From contig JADLSH010000393.1 of NCBI GenBank assembly GCA_016169945.1, positions 5,907,501-5,971,500 on the forward strand: 64,000 bases of DNA. The letters run 5' to 3'. The position numbers and the translations under genes were made by a program. This DNA comes from Trachythela sp. YZ-2020. Lineage: Eukaryota; Cnidaria; Anthozoa; Malacalcyonacea; Clavulariidae. Every line of letters begins with the position of its first letter. The stretch's first letter is position 1. Below are positions 32,816-43,155 of the stretch, one piece after another. The notes under the pieces were generated by a model. That model did not search any database. It had not been told where the DNA came from and saw only the letters and a program-made list of their open reading frames with translations.

Positions 32816-32977
32816 GCCTCTGTAGCTCAGTTGGTTAGAGCGCTGCACCGGAATCGCAGGGCCGTGGGTTCAATTCCTGCCAGAGGACCTAGTGTTGCAT
32901 TTTTCGTCACCGTTCCTGATTAGGTCTTAAATTGTGTATATATCTACTCACTTGGATTATCCACCAAACCCAGTATT
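32816..32977 (+). repeat. tRNA-derived SINE, full-length
   Basis: A tRNA-like head (32816-32890) precedes the body shared with 32608-32705. The head has a D-arm 'GCTCAGTTGGTTAGAGC' with a box A and a T-arm 'GTGGGTTCAATTCCTGC' with a box B. Its acceptor arm (gCCTCTG/CAGAGGa) has six of seven pairs. The anticodon stem has a mismatch and position 33 is C, so it is not a working tRNA gene. Confidence 0.75.
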
Positions 32978-33018
32978 ATATTTTTAGTTACCAAAACCTT
33001 CACACAATATATAGATCC

Positions 33019-33056
33019 CCAGCCTCGTACCCAGGCGCTTTTAAGGAAAAGAAAAT
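33019..33056 (+). repeat. 'CAGCCTCGTACCCAGGCGC' repeat end
   Basis: The stretch 'cagcctcgtacccaggcgct' plus 'tttaaggaaa' recurs inverted at about 45357-45393. It looks like the end of a dispersed element whose other end is not visible here. Confidence 0.5.
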
Positions 33057-33646
33057 TACACACCGGCGTGAGTATAAGTATACTGTATACTATATATGAA
33101 AACAATGTGTTCTTGGTTTTATTGCCGGTTGTCCTTTGTTTTGACTTTGCAATCCCTAATTTGGCTTACTTTAAGATGAACATTGTAATACAACATGTTA
33201 GCATCCTCAATAGACCTCATTACCTCAAGTTCTAGTGCTGAACTAGACGTATCTTTCGGACAATTAAATGTTCATATTTGAATGTTTGTAGTTCATATTA
33301 ATATATTTCTGACTATATTAATGATGTCACTATGTCAGTTTTGAACTGTTGATTAATTAGCATCAATGGCAATGCAATGTATTTGTCCCCTGTTTAAAAT
33401 TTAAATTTGTAGAACCAGATGCTTCTAGCACTCCTGTGAAGGAAACTCAGACCCCTTCAACCAGGAAAACATTTTTAACACCAGTAAACACAAATATATA
33501 TATATTATTGTTTAAGTACATGTTTAAATACATGGATATTGACTGAAGTAGCAGGGTTACCAAGAGCATCTGAAAATAACCAGTATATCCATGAAGTAGG
33601 ATCACATAACCTATCAACAGGCTATATTGCTACCAAAGTGGCATGG

Positions 33647-34065
33647 ATAGTTACATATTCTCACTGCTCGCTTCCCCACACAATGCCATTTGGCTGAGGG
33701 GATTGAGATTGGGGCTAAATAATTTTCAGCCAAAAGATAAAATGTGGAGAAGCGCGGAAGGATCGAGACACAGCCTAGGGGAGGTGGGTGGGACCAAACA
33801 ACTCTAAATCGCCCGAAATCGCCGTTCTAGGTTTTCGGTTGCAAAGTGCTCACAATAGCCGAATTCGTGCAGGCTTTATACTATTATAATATTACCACGT
33901 GACTTCTCAGGATCACTTCCTGTAATTTCATGCATAAATAATTTATTATTATTGCATTGTGAGGAAAAACTCCCAGTGAGAATAGTTATATATTCTCACT
34001 GCTCGCTTCCCCACACAATGCCATTTGGCTGAGGGGATTGAGATTGGGGCTAAACAATTTTCAGC
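33647..34065. repeat. Direct repeat of about 85 bp, 335 bp apart
   Basis: 33647-33731 and 33982-34065 share 'atattctcactgctcgcttc', 'cccacacaatgccatttggc' and 'gattgagattggggctaaa'. They lie just beyond the 3' side of the minus-strand DIRS-like element and could be part of its terminal repeat system. I did not find a counterpart on its 5' side. Confidence 0.6.
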
Positions 34066-34251
34066 CCCGGACAACGCCGGACAACGCTTAAATGCACAGT
34101 AACTCACACATAGACAACAAGAAAGTTATAATTTAATACAAAAGATAATCCATCTCTCTCCAATACTCAGAAACAAAATACCGCTCCTGTGAAAAATAAT
34201 TAAGGGAAGGCCAGAGAAAAACCGTCTAAACCATTCCTAGCACGAAATGTT

Positions 34252-35989
34252 TCACCAAGATGAATAGCTGGAAGCTTTTCTGAAGGCACGCTCGAACCAG
34301 TTCACGAGAACTGAAGACGTTGTTGTGGGATTCATAACAGCCGCCCGTTGCGTGTAATAAGCTGCAGTAGAGAGACTTCGCCAACCGATGTGTCGAGCAA
34401 CCGTTTCGTTAGAGGCACCCAACAGGGAAAGAGTAATAGAACATCCACCACGGAAACTATGCGGAGTTTCCCCTCGATCGATGCGAAGATCCGTTAAATA
34501 TTTTCGTAGGCGGTTGGGAACGGCGGAGCCAAGGAATGGTTCATCGAGAATTCGCCCCTTGCGATCGGTAACTCGAAAAAGGAAACCATCCCGCAAAACA
34601 ATTCCCATCTGACTGGAAAGAAAAACGTAAAGTCGCAAATTGGCAACGGGACAAAGCAAAGGATGAGGCGATGGTTTAACCAGTGAACTCTAAGTAAACT
34701 GAAACGCTAACTCCTATGATCAACTCCTATGATTCGTTGAAGCCAAGCTAGTTTTTCTGAGGTTTGAGTTGAAATACTTAACGCCGAACATTGGGCTATA
34801 TATGAAATTGAAGCTATTAAAAAGTTATATTTGATATAAAAACTTCAAGACTTTAGGCAAAATAGAAATACTTAAAAAATACAAAAACAACCGCAATTTT
34901 GTAAAATACGGCAAATTTTCCCTCAAAGTTTTAAGTATTTCCCTTTTACCTAAAGTCTTGAAGTTTTTATATCAAATATAACTTTTTAATAGCTTCAATT
35001 TCATATACAGCCCAATGTTCGGCGTTAAGTATTTCAACTCAAACCTCAGAAAAACTGAATTAAGCTGGCTTCAATTTCCCCCCCTGCGTTAGCGTTTCAG
35101 TTTACTTATAGTTCAATGGGTTTAACCGCGAATATGTGCTGATGCTTCCCACGAAGAGTCTTTCCAAAGCTGTGTCGAAAGAGAAAGCCTTCACCGCCGG
35201 GCAGGGAGAAAACATCTTTGGTCTTTAATCTGCCCAAATCAGACGCGCGATCACCGGAGTAAAAATCCAGGCAAAAGAAAGCAAGATCACAGGCGTATAA
35301 ATAACGACAAGTAGGCGAGATGTCAGGCGTCAACAATAACCGCCAAATAGACGTACACAAGGTTGAAAGCTTGTCGAAAAACAACGGGACCGCTTGCTTG
35401 GGTGAAACTCGGATTGAACTTGTTCTTCTCGGATAGAATTCAAACAATCCTTGAGAATTGTATGCGTAGCTGGGTTACCCTCGTAGACGGTGGAGGAATT
35501 CACAACAGATGGAAAAAAAGAGGCAAAAATAGAACGCATTTTTGCGATATAATTCTCAACGGTAGCGGCCGCAAGACGAGTAGGACAGGAACAATTTGCA
35601 GATTTCCGATGAGTGCCGAAATCGGGGCATGTAGCAGAATGTATTTTTGTCTTCCCAAAGTTGTCCTTCCAAATGAGAAACCGGACTAAATCATTAGGCC
35701 ATGCGGTGATTAAGCACTTTGGTTGCGGAAGGGAGGCTAAAAACTTTTCAAGTTCATGCTGCAGCTGGGATTTCTGACGCAGATAAGGTTTGTTGCGACG
35801 AGTCGTTCCGAGAGAATGGAATCTGGCATTGATCATTGGCATATCCAAGCGTACACGATCGCTTGGTAACACGTCAGGAACGGTTTTTTGGAAGCCGCAT
35901 CTTTGGCAGTACTGAAAGTTCACATCGTTGCAGTCGGGACAACACTCCGCTGGCTTCCACACACGAGGTACACCAGAGTAGGCCTGCAC
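34252..35989 (-). pseudogene. DIRS-like tyrosine recombinase, split by a MITE and a frameshift
   Basis: Reading the minus strand from 35989, an N-terminal Cys-rich segment (CCPDCNDVNFQYCQRCGF) is followed by a core-binding region. One frame change at about 35400 leads to the first catalytic Arg (YSGDRASDLGRLK). The gene is interrupted by an hAT-type insert (34681-35118). The part after it has the box II residues: H and R in HSFRGGCSITL, H in ARHIGWRS and the nucleophile Tyr in AAYYTQ. Tyrosine recombinases integrate DIRS/Ngaro-type circles without target duplication. Removing the insert with one target copy rejoins the two halves in frame, so the insert came after the gene was formed. Confidence 0.8.
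34681..35118. mobile_element. 438-bp foldback hAT-type MITE inside the recombinase
   Basis: The arms begin CAGTGAACTCTAAGTAAACT and end in the near-complement 'agtttacttatagttcaatg'. They extend over about 180 nt each around a loop near 34880-34920. The 8-bp repeat GGTTTAAC flanks it exactly (34673-34680 and 35119-35126). Confidence 0.88.
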
Positions 35990-36007
35990 GAAACAAGAGG
36001 AAACGTC

Positions 36008-37509
36008 TTAAAACTGCGAAACACGGAACACCCAAAGAGCCCATTGGAGAGGACGTGTGAGAAAACAAACACTGTCTCTGGAAGGAAATAAGAGGATATC
36101 GAGGTCGCCTTTCTTGCCCAGGAGGAAAGAAGCCGATGAAAATGTTTGCAAAAGTGGCCACCAGTAACGACGAGTGCACAGGTCGGGAACAACAATAGAA
36201 AACGGGCAGCGCTGGAGACGAAGGTGTTTGAGGAGGGGGCCGATGAGAAAAAAAGGAGGGAAAACGTAAACATTCTCAGATACCAACTGTTGAGCGAAGG
36301 CATTCACGCCAGCAGATTCCTTAGTTGGAAAAGGGGAAAGAATGTTAAAGGACAACCTGAACAATCTGGCAAAACGTTAGCAGGGAGGGCCATCAAATCG
36401 ACTGTGTGGGGGCCAAATGCACATTGAATGCGGTGCCAAACTGGTGGGGCGAGTGTACAATCGAGATCGGAAAGCACGCGAGATGGGAGATCGGAAGGGT
36501 TTTCCTTGGAAGGGATATAATGCAATGTAAGGTAAATGTTGGAATGCAAGGCCAGGGTGAAGATATCCTTAAAAACGTCAGATAATTCTCAATTTCGTGA
36601 AATGGAACGTTCCCAGGCATGTACGAGCGTCTGGTTGTCGACATAACAGTCAACCCAACAATTCTGGAGCGTGACAGCAGCCGTTGTAAGTGTATTAAAC
36701 CGGACGACGATGGGGGATGAGCGCTCCGATGCCGACCAAAGACCACGCACTGAGGAAGAAGCATGCGGAAGGCTGATAATACCACCCCAACCAGTATTCG
36801 ACGCATCCGAGGAAAGGATCAGGTGAGCATGGAATTCGGCACACCATGGTAAAAATCCATTCCATGTATGCAAAAAACGCCATCCTTCGAGTTCCCGAAG
36901 TAAATCCCCCGAGAGAAGCACCGAACGTCCCCGAGTCGAGGCACGGGAAATCGCTAAAGAATAAAGGCGAGCTTCTGGAACCGCAAATCGTTGTAAAACG
37001 TTCAACGTTACCCGCTTTTTTTGCAAGATATCCTCCAGCAGGTCAAGGAATTTATTTCTTTTGGCGTCAGGTAAAAGAAATGCTTGATTAACGGAATCGG
37101 ACAAAAAGCCCAAATAAGGGACCACCAACTGTGGAATCAAAATAGACTTCTTGAGACCAATGAAGAATCCCAGATGAAGAAGAATATAACACATGATATA
37201 CGCCGCTGATGCAGCCGATGCGAACTTTGACGGCTGAGAAACGGCATGCGTCTGTTCTCGCGCGTGAAGTTGGCCCACATGATAATCATCGATGTATTGT
37301 GAGGATGGAACCCCAAGAGAACGTGCATAACTAGTACCTGCCAAACCGATATTATGGTACAGGTACGCACTGGCCTTCCAACCAAAAGGGTCGTAGAAAA
37401 ACAAAAATACCAGCCCCCATTGAAGACCAAAATACGTTTGGCTACGCTTAGTAAGAAAGACATGATCATAAAGCAACAGCGAGGTGCTCAAAAATACAAT
37501 GTGGTGCAA
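36008..37509 (-). pseudogene. DIRS-like reverse transcriptase / RNase H, frameshifted
   Basis: On the minus strand from 37509: reverse transcriptase with GVPSSQYIDDYHVG (the YxDD box) and LGFFIGLKKS...VPYLGF, then RNase H with LILSSDASNTGWGGII and CYVDNQTLVHAWERS. After a stop/frame change near 36589 it resumes with LHYIPSKENPSDLPSR and FGPHTVDLMALPANVL (36549-36304). It shifts again into NVYVFPPFFLIGPLLKHLRL...RRYWWPLLQ (36364-36008). At least two frame breaks occur. The order RT-RNase H-recombinase on one strand is that of DIRS/Ngaro elements. No gag-like gene was recognised upstream. Confidence 0.78.
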
Positions 37510-37929
37510 AATAGAGAGTGCGAAACAGTGTATAGGTACTTGCTAAACCCAATGTAGGCAATAACAGTATATATTATACGATTCGCCGCAAACTATGAGT
37601 TGAACTAAAACATTGTCATTGCATGGGCCCACGCAAACAAAATCAAATAAATACATAACCGAAAACAGGTGATGCGAATATAACATAAGACAAAAGCTCA
37701 AAGCACAAACCGGTGTGCATGTCACTGAATTTAAAACAATACTTAACGAAGTTAAATCCAACTTAATTGTTCCAGCAAAAGTAATTGTAGTCTGTAGATA
37801 TGCAAAGTGCGAGTCTAAGCCCCAAGGTTTCCCAACCAAAGCGGCAAAAAAAAATCGATTTACTTCACAAAGAGCAATTGAACCAAACAATTATAGATGT
37901 TTCTCGCAACGCAAATATAGGTAAAATGT

Positions 37930-38300
37930 ATTCGCTTCACCAAAAGTTGTAGTTTAAAATAATGTATTAGCTTCACCAAAAGCGAAAATTTAAATTGCTT
38001 CTTTACCAAAAGCAAATACAGTAGTGCATTGGCCTCACCAAAAGCCGCCGAATAGTTAAAATTAATGTATTTGCTTCACCAAAAGCAACAACTCAAATAA
38101 AGGTATTTGCTTCACCAAAAGCGATAATTCCAACGTATTAGCTTCCCTAAAGCATACAATAGTTCAACGTTGCTTCACCGAAAGCAACATAGTTAAATCC
38201 ACAAGCAATAATCCAAAGAAAAAGCGAAATATATGTTTGCTTCACCCAAAGCCACAGACCCGCTAAAGTTATAAACTCCTGCTTCACCCAAAGCAACTGT
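37930..38300. repeat. Array of about ten GCTTCACCAAAAGC hairpin motifs
   Basis: The motif GCTTCACCAAAAGC (variants tcacccaaagc, tcaccgaaagc, tccctaaagc) occurs at about 37933, 37970, 37997, 38031, 38073, 38109, 38141, 38172, 38239 and 38281. Spacing is mostly 27-42 bp (one gap of 67). Each motif can pair GCTT with AAGC, often extended to TTGCTT/AAGCAA. The spacers differ in sequence. It lies 5' of the DIRS-like gene set. Confidence 0.75.
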
Positions 38301-39065
38301 CAAAAAGGCTCAAACGCAAAAGCATAGAGTAAATATTATATAGAGGGTTCACTCTCTTGGGAACCTTTGAATTTTTTGGGGTCGCGCATATCGCATTACG
38401 CATGTTGGCCGCCATTTCTCTGGCCAGTCAATTGCTTTTTCTGGCCAATAAGCACGCCGAACTGGCTGATCCGCCATTTCTCTGGCCAGTAAACTGCATA
38501 TTTTTGCATAAAAAACCGAGGACACGTTGCACCGCTGAGTGGCCCTTCTGTATACATCTTTATTCTGTGGCAAAAGTGCAAATAAAGTTATTTCACGGCC
38601 AAAAGCAATTAATAGTGCAAATGTATCACATTTTCCTTCACGAAAACAATAGTTCAAATGCGTTACGACGGAAGTCGAGGGGGAAAACCACTTATAGGCT
38701 TATGAAAGCAGTCAAACTCTGTAAATTATACGTCTCCAGCACGCGCCTGAATACGAGAACACGTCGTAGACATGTGTAGGGTTTTGATTAGTGTACCCAC
38801 CTCGCCAGACCGCACATTAGGAAAACGCTACAACAACCGAGTTGACAAATAATGAGACTGAATATGAAAGACGAACGAGGGTTAGACTAAAACTCGAAAA
38901 CTAGCCGTGGTATAACGGCGTTGTTTCAAAAACTAAGAACGAGTGAAAGACAACCCACGCCAGTGGACATAGACATAAAATTTGGGAATGCTTAAAATCT
39001 TAAAAATATCCCGGTTGTAAAATATATGCAAACAAAAACATGCATGCATGAACGAACAGGCCTAA
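38301..39065. other. Non-coding with repeat traces
   Basis: Two copies of 'gccatttctctggccagt' occur near 38410 and 38474, and weak continuations of the hairpin motif occur to about 38650. No gene recognised. Confidence 0.5.
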
Positions 39066-39296
39066 AGGCCATTTGCCATTACGGTCGTTTTGCCCGCGCG
39101 GGCGAAGCGACCGATTCGAATCACGTGAATAATTAGTCGCGCGGGCACGCCAAGAAAGTTGAATGTAGTTCAACTTTCAGGCGTGTCCGCGAGGTGTAAA
39201 TCGGACAAAAAAATCTCATGCTAGACACATACAGCGAAAGTTGAAACATGGTCGCTCCGCCCGCGCGGGCAAAGCGGCTGTAATGGAAAATTGCCT
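39066..39296. mobile_element. Harbinger-like MITE with TAA target (CpG-rich copy)
   Basis: AGGCCATTTGCCATTACGG faces 'ctgtaatggaaaattgcct', and TAA flanks both sides (39063-39065, 39297-39299), the 3-bp target typical of PIF/Harbinger. The arms contain GCCCGCGCGGGC. A relative with CpG replaced by TpG/CpA is at about 41356-41493. Confidence 0.8.
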
Positions 39297-39399
39297 TAAT
39301 GACCATGAAAAACTGCTATATGCATACGGAAATATTCGAGATAGAGGACAGAACATACACGGACTATAGTAAAATAGAACACAAGTTGGCAAAAAGGAA

Positions 39400-39789
39400 A
39401 ATAAAGCATGCACATTGTTCATAAACGACCGCCAAACAAAGAACTAGATACCCAACTTGAAAATACACCAACAAACCTGAGGTTGATCCTGAGGGAGCGG
39501 CGGAATAACGACGGTGGGGTCAACATTATCACCAGGAACCGGAATCGGATCGTCCGGAGGAACCAAAGCATTAATGTCGACTTGCGTGGGCTGCTGAGCC
39601 ACGAGAGGATGTTCTTTTTAGCTTACAATCTGTCCAGTTCCCAGTGTGATGAGGGAAGGCATAAGTTGTCAACTGAGCTGGAACATGTTGCTGAGTATTG
39701 ATGAAGACTCAAATATTTATGTGAAACAGTCATTGTGATGGATTTGCTTGATTTGACATCCAACGAGAAGAATATTATCACTCGAACAG
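39400..39789. other. Non-coding, unassigned open frame only
   Basis: An open frame at 39408-39701 (+) is Arg/Asn-rich, lacks a recognised domain and has no context supporting it. I do not call it a gene. Confidence 0.4.
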
Positions 39790-41078
39790 TTAAAGTGCTT
39801 ATAAACCCAAAATGGGTTTTTATTGATTCGGATAAGGCATGAAAAGTTAGTTAGTAAGTTCTAGATTAGTTTTTGGCTTAGACTTTTAATTTCGGAGATA
39901 TAAAGGCTCAAACAGGCAAATTTTGCCATTTTCTGAAAAAAAGTAGCGCGACCAAAATATCACCAAGGGGCCTGGACCCCAGGAACCCAACTTTGATAAA
40001 CAACTAAGAAATATATGGCGAAGATATCGATGTATTGTGTTTTTTTGCATATTTTGTCTAAACGATGTTTCGTTTGTGCGTGATATTACACAGAAAGTAC
40101 CAACAGTAATATATCTAGCTATCTGACACCTTTTTTGGATGATAAATCACCTACTGCGGCTTTAAACCGATAGAAAAGAGGACACCGAAACTCATCGATC
40201 TGAGACATTTGGTGGCAAATACAGGCCATAGTTATCGACCTATAAACAAAGACAAATGTACCCAGTTGTCCCAACATAGGACAGGAATCAACATACAGGT
40301 AAGCTGTGATTTTAACAAATGCAATGATGTCTATTCGCGCGTATGAACTTTGGATATTTAACGTTGAATCATGCCACCTAAATGTGCATATTATTTGCTT
40401 AGTATACAACGGTGTACAACGGTGTTTGTTGGCACACAAATCGATTGAAGTGCTTCTACCTCTGAGAGATTACATACTGCTGTTATAGAATAATATATCA
40501 TATATGTTTCAATGTGAAAATTATCACAACTTTAATGCCTTTATGGTATTTAACTAATATAAATTAATAGGCCATTCTACTTTTAGATTTCAACCTACTT
40601 TATATGTGGACTTTCAGTGTCTTGTATTATCCTACACATGTGGTCAATGTCAAATGTTTTATATGACAGTGAGATACTGATGCTATATGTTTGATTGATA
40701 CATGTATTTGGCACAAAGTTGATCACCAAGTGCTGCACTGTCCCACTAGTGGAACCACCTTAACCTGCGTATCAGGCATTTCTGCGGTTGGGCCTTGGTT
40801 TGTTAGCCACCTATGTTGAAGAACCTTAGGGAGGCTAAGAAAAAATTCCCTGAATAGAGATATACACTTCAAAATTGTATAGCCCATTAAACTATTTGTT
40901 TGTCATTTCATCTAGATTATCAGTGAAGTAAACTGGAACCATCAGTGAAAGATGAATTAACATTTTTAATTAAATATTTATTAAACATCTTTATCAATAT
41001 ATGTTGTATTGTCACTCTACTGTGTCTTGGGGGCAAGTGCACTTTTAATAGCTCAGCCCCTTGATTGGATCGATTGGC

Positions 41079-41140
41079 TTAACCCATTAATTGGCAAATT
41101 TTACTCATCAGTGGTAGAGTACTGCCAATTAATGGGTTAA
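41079..41140. repeat. Perfect 18-bp hairpin arms
   Basis: TTAACCCATTAATTGGCA and TGCCAATTAATGGGTTAA are separated by 26 nt. Each is preceded or followed by a 'ttgattggatcg' direct repeat. Probably a small foldback element inside the TTAA element. Confidence 0.65.
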
Positions 41141-41355
41141 CTGCGCTTGATTGGATCGGCTAAACCTTAGCTGCTTTTTGGGTAATGGGTTACCTAGAAA
41201 AGAGCCAGGAGGAACTTTACCCATCTGGAAGGAGAGATTCCACTTATAAAATGTGCAAGGACATCTGGTAGGGGAGGGGGTCAACATCCATTTCCCTCCA
41301 TGGAGAGAAAGTCATTTTACTTGCACAGAGAAGCACCTTTCTGAGTCACTTAAAT

Positions 41356-41493
41356 CAGCTATGTGGGCATGCCAAGAAAGTTGGATGTGTGTACACTGCG
41401 AGTAAAGCAAACATCACTCTCACACCAGACATCTAATGTGAAAGTTGAAGCATGTTTGCTCTGCCCACACAGGCAAAGCTACTGTAATAGAAA
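41356..41493. mobile_element. CpG-decayed relative of the 39066 MITE
   Basis: 'catgccaagaaagttggatg' and 'gaaagttgaagcatg' align with 'cacgccaagaaagttgaatg' and 'gaaagttgaaacatg'. 'gcccacacaggcaaagctac' aligns with 'gcccgcgcgggcaaagcggc'. Almost all differences at CpG are TpG or CpA. Confidence 0.7.
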
Positions 41494-43055
41494 GTATGAT
41501 GTTTTACAGATCACATACTGGCCTTATGGCTTATTTATTAAATTAGATATGTTTCCCCACTAAAACATTCTCAAAAGATGAATATTATTCTAAGCCTATT
41601 TATGTGGCAATTAATGTTTAGTGTTGTCACAATAATTCCATATATCTATATATCCAGTTTATGATATCTGTGTATTGATCATCTTTCATTTACATGGACA
41701 AAGATGACAATCTGTCAACCAATCTTCCTATGAAAGGTTCTGTGAGAATATACATGGGGGCCAATTTCATTAGATTGTGGGTTGGCCAGTTGCAGTTAAC
41801 CAGTTATTATTCTTGAAAATGTCCAAATTTTGGGTAAATTTGGATGTAAAATTTGTAGGGAAACAAGCTTCCTTGCTAAAGTGAGAACCAACTTTAAAGC
41901 AGGTGTAGAAATCAGAAATGAAATGCAACCGATTCCCATGTCCATGAAGGCATGAAGACTATACAATGCAGTAAAAGGTTTAAGTTCCATTCCAACAAAC
42001 TTTTAACCCTTGCATTCGTTCATTTATTTCTTCTTTCTTTATTTGATACTATACGAAAGAATTTTATAAGCAATTGGTTCGCCAGAAGAGGCATCTATGT
42101 CCCAGAACTTATAGACATAAGTTACTGCAAGTGTCATGGTCGTCTCCACGATCGACTTTGAAATCGCATTTAAATCCATTCCTTCGTCTATATTCCACGA
42201 TTGACGATGCAAACCACTAGAAGGGTTACTTTACACACTCAAAAATGTGTTTGAGTTCAAAAATGTGTTTTTTTCCTCAAGAAATAGCCGACTTTTCAAG
42301 ATGATTTATCCAAATGTAATAGTTTTTATAGTAAAAATAAATACACACGTTCCTGGGACCCAGTCCCCCGGAAGACGCTACTTTTTTTCCAAAATAGCGA
42401 CTTTGAGCCTTTATATCTCCGAAACTAAAAGTCTAAGCCAAAAACTAATCTAGAACTTATTAACTAACTTTTTATGTTCTATCTGAATCAGTAAAAACCC
42501 ATTTTGGGTTTATAAGCACTTTAAGCATGTTTTCCAGGTCCAATAAAACAGAAATAAATGATTGAATGTGAACAAATGTGTTGTATTTTTAAAAAATTAT
42601 CCTGTCTACATGCCATAGCAAAAAAATGAAAAGTATATTTCTAGCTAGTATAAATTTAATGTTTGTAGCATAATGCATTATAATTTTTGTAGAAATCATT
42701 ATTATGGCTCTGGTCTGCATAATAAGTAGAATTAATTAGGGTCAATTAGGGTGTTTTATTTTGCTTTAATATATATATAGTATGAGATTTTGAGGTGATT
42801 AATACAATAACAAACCTGAGAAAACTTAAAAATGGATATACAGTAAGAGCCCAGCAAATGACTTTCAATGTCTTGTTTGAATGTTATTTGCTGAGCTTTT
42901 GTAGAGCCTGATAAAAATATCTTTCAGGGACCCTGGGGAAAGGGTAGCATGGTCCTGTCGGTCATTGAAATCCGAATGTGAAAACAGCACAGAGTCCTGC
43001 CCCCCATATACAGTAGGAGTAGCCCTAAAATGTTTTAAACAGCATGGATTCATTA

Positions 43056-43108
43056 CAATTTGATATATCCAGATATATCCAGATATATCCAGATATATCC
43101 AGATATAT
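43056..43108. repeat. 10-bp tandem repeat 'agatatatcc' (five units)
   Basis: 'gatatatcca' repeats five times without change at about 43060-43107, just upstream of the mariner insertion. Confidence 0.85.
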
Positions 43109-43155
43109 AGTAGTTTTTTTATAATCAACCTGAATTGTAATTATATTTATATGTA

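Larger units (their letters stand above)
39794..42520. mobile_element. 2.7-kb TTAA-flanked element with about 200-bp inverted ends
   Basis: AGTGCTTATAAACCCAAAAT at 39794 is mirrored at the right end, where 'attttgggtttataagcact' ends at 42520. TTAA flanks both (39790-39793, 42521-42524). Similarity continues inward through 'tagattagtttttggcttag' and 'gatataaaggctcaaa' to the 'gggacc/tgggtcc' region, about 200 bp. The interior (40000-42340) has no recognised transposase, so the copy is non-autonomous; it hosts smaller repeats. Confidence 0.8.

Noticed and set aside
32816..32890. Functional tRNA gene
   Set aside because: Mismatched anticodon stem, C at position 33, and a body shared with a headless copy show a SINE head.
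33647..34065. LTR of a retrovirus-like element
   Set aside because: The repeat is short, spaced by 335 bp with no gag-pol between, and lies next to a tyrosine-recombinase element instead.
37930..38300. CRISPR array
   Set aside because: Repeats are only about 14 bp and variable, spacing is irregular, and the genome is eukaryotic.
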